Source: an uncultured Clostridia bacterium
Lineage (GTDB): Bacteria > Bacillota > Clostridia > Oscillospirales > Acutalibacteraceae
NCBI GenBank assembly: GCA_947628595.1
Contig: CANRAN010000082.1
Span: forward strand, 1-6,052
Reading direction: 5' to 3'
DNA length: 6,052 nucleotides
Both the position numbers and the translations under genes were made by a program. Shown in pieces: positions 5,136 to 6,052 of this stretch (position 1 is its first letter; every line of letters begins with the position of its first letter). A model generated the notes under the pieces. That model saw only the letters and a list, made by a program, of their open reading frames with translations. It was not told the origin of the DNA and searched no databases.

Positions 5136-6052
5136 TGGCAAAAAAAATAAAATTTCCGCTGAAAATGGGAAATGGTGCTGAAGTTCGCAACATGGAAGAA
5201 CTTAGGGAAAACTTTTCATTATCTAAGGTTTTAGAGTACATCAAAAACGGGAAATTGGTCATATGGCTGAGGGACAGATATTGTAATGCCGAAGCTGATG
5301 CCATAGAGAGCTTAAACATTGATGATGAAAATGCAGCTGAGAAAATTTGTGAAATTTTCAAGATTCCTTATGACGATTCAATGGTATCGGATCTTAAACA
5401 AGCAGAGGAGAGAAAAAAACGGATAGCAATTCTAAGGCAATATACTGATGATGAAAAATACATTCTGAGAATGGTATCGGATCTTAAACAAGCAGAGGAG
5501 AGAAAAAAACGGATAGCAATTCTAAGGCAATATACTGATGATGAAAAATACATTGATAAGATTGACAGTGTGGCTTTTGAACAGAACGAGCTTTGTGATT
5601 TGCTTGATGATAATGCAGACAAGATATATCTATGTGGAGATAGATTTTCTATTCCGCTTTCCAAAAGTGGGGTTACCTACATAGGCATAAATAGGCCGAT
5701 CGTTTTAATAGATTCACAGGTCATAGTAAATTGGAATGAAAAACAAATATTATTAGAAAATGTTGTATTTGATGAAAAATATCAGGCAATTATTGATATG
5801 GCAAATGCAGAAAAAGAAAAAAATATAGGTGACTTTGATGAAAAGGGTTATTTAAATTTTATGTTATCTCCCACAGACATAAGTAATGCCAAGAAAATTT
5901 ATAATACAGCGAGGGTTGAAATTGAAAAAATAAACTATGATATAGATTACGATATCTCAAAAAAAATGGAAACGGCAAGGAAAGAGATTGAAAAAATAAA
6001 CTATGATATAGATTTCGATATTTTAAAGAAAAAAGAATCGGCACACAGAAAC
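5135..6052 (+). CDS. repeat-containing protein of unknown function (3' end beyond window)
   Basis: The frame is open from ATG 5135 through the window edge (306 codons), with GGAGG (5121-5125) 9 nt upstream and a one-base overlap with the WYL gene stop. The N-terminus (about 3-80) has a conserved-looking pattern, KFPLKMGNG, V-R-x-M-E-E-L-R-E-N-F, G-K-L-V-I-W-L-R-D-R-Y, that I recall in uncharacterised Firmicute proteins, though I cannot name a domain. A charged helical 28-residue segment then occurs twice, identically (83-110 and 113-140). A second domain with IYLCGDRFSIPL and VTYIGINRP (about 163-187) follows, and the visible end (259 onward) is tandem 22-residue helical repeats rich in Glu, Lys and Ile. 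No signal peptide or membrane segment is seen. Coupling to the regulator suggests a shared function; what that is cannot be read from sequence. Confidence 0.8.
   Translation, partial: MAKKIKFPLKMGNGAEVRNMEELRENFSLSKVLEYIKNGKLVIWLRDRYCNAEADAIESLNIDDENAAEKICEIFKIPYDDSMVSDLKQAEERKKRIAILRQYTDDEKYILRMVSDLKQAEERKKRIAILRQYTDDEKYIDKIDSVAFEQNELCDLLDDNADKIYLCGDRFSIPLSKSGVTYIGINRPIVLIDSQVIVNWNEKQILLENVVFDEKYQAIIDMANAEKEKNIGDFDEKGYLNFMLSPTDISNAKKIYNTARVEIEKINYDIDYDISKKMETARKEIEKINYDIDFDILKKKESAHRN
5380..5554 (+). repeat. exact 85-bp in-frame duplication, 90-bp period
   Basis: Bases 5380-5464 and 5470-5554 are identical over 85 positions. They encode the same 28 residues, beginning MVSDLKQAEE and ending TDDEKYI. 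Between them lies a short unmatched linker (residues L-R in the protein). The 90-bp period keeps the frame, adding exactly 30 residues. Perfect identity at silent positions points to a recent duplication, ongoing conversion or an assembly error. Confidence 0.95.
5909..6052 (+). repeat. 66-bp (22-residue) tandem coiled-coil repeats at window end
   Basis: Unit 1 (5909-5974) and unit 2 (5975-6040) match at 54 of 66 bases and 17 of 22 residues around the core EIEKINYDID. A third unit appears to start at 6041 (Ala, as in the first two) and is cut by the window edge. The regular hydrophobic and charged pattern suggests an extended helix or coiled coil. The number of units cannot be known here. Confidence 0.8.

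Noticed and set aside
5368..5664. Minus-strand ORF with an internal amino-acid repeat
   Set aside because: The repeat simply mirrors the exact 85-bp duplication in the + strand gene. No ribosome binding site or plausible composition; it is a shadow.

Overview
The window is AT-rich DNA with compact, same-strand genes, strong GGAGG-type ribosome binding sites and some TTG starts. This suggests a low-GC Firmicute, most likely a gut Clostridia/Oscillospiraceae-like bacterium. That placement rests on composition and family resemblance from memory, not on a database search. All supportable genes are on the + strand. No RNA gene, transposase, CRISPR array or clear origin was seen.

Layout: (1) 1-150 is the 3' end of an unrecognised gene, less AT-rich than what follows. 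(2) 151-445 is a long leader with a candidate promoter/operator and two hairpins. (3) 446-3792 is a tight four-gene operon: an AAA_33-like P-loop kinase, a guanylate-kinase-like P-loop protein, a beta-solenoid protein with a C-terminal two-helix channel-like module but no K+ selectivity filter, and a D-2-hydroxyacid-dehydrogenase-fold protein lacking the usual catalytic Glu. The first three genes overlap and the fourth follows after 10 nt. (4) 3793-4175 is a 383-bp regulatory gap with an extended -10 promoter, direct repeats and a second copy of the sequence block found upstream of the operon. (5) 4176-5135 encodes an HTH-WYL regulator, overlapping by one base with (6) a repeat-bearing protein of unknown function that runs off the window at 6052.

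How the parts may work together (inference): the WYL protein probably controls its own unit and the four-gene operon, because both are preceded by the identical 13-mer CCTATGATGTGAC in a similar context (299-311 and 4115-4127). The operon pairs two nucleotide-kinase-fold enzymes with an NAD(P)-dependent-fold enzyme and a membrane protein. That arrangement fits a signal-making/sensing and membrane-effector system, possibly stress response or phage defence. I do not recognise it as a named system. The altered active-site residues in the second and fourth proteins suggest non-standard substrates or sensing roles rather than housekeeping metabolism.
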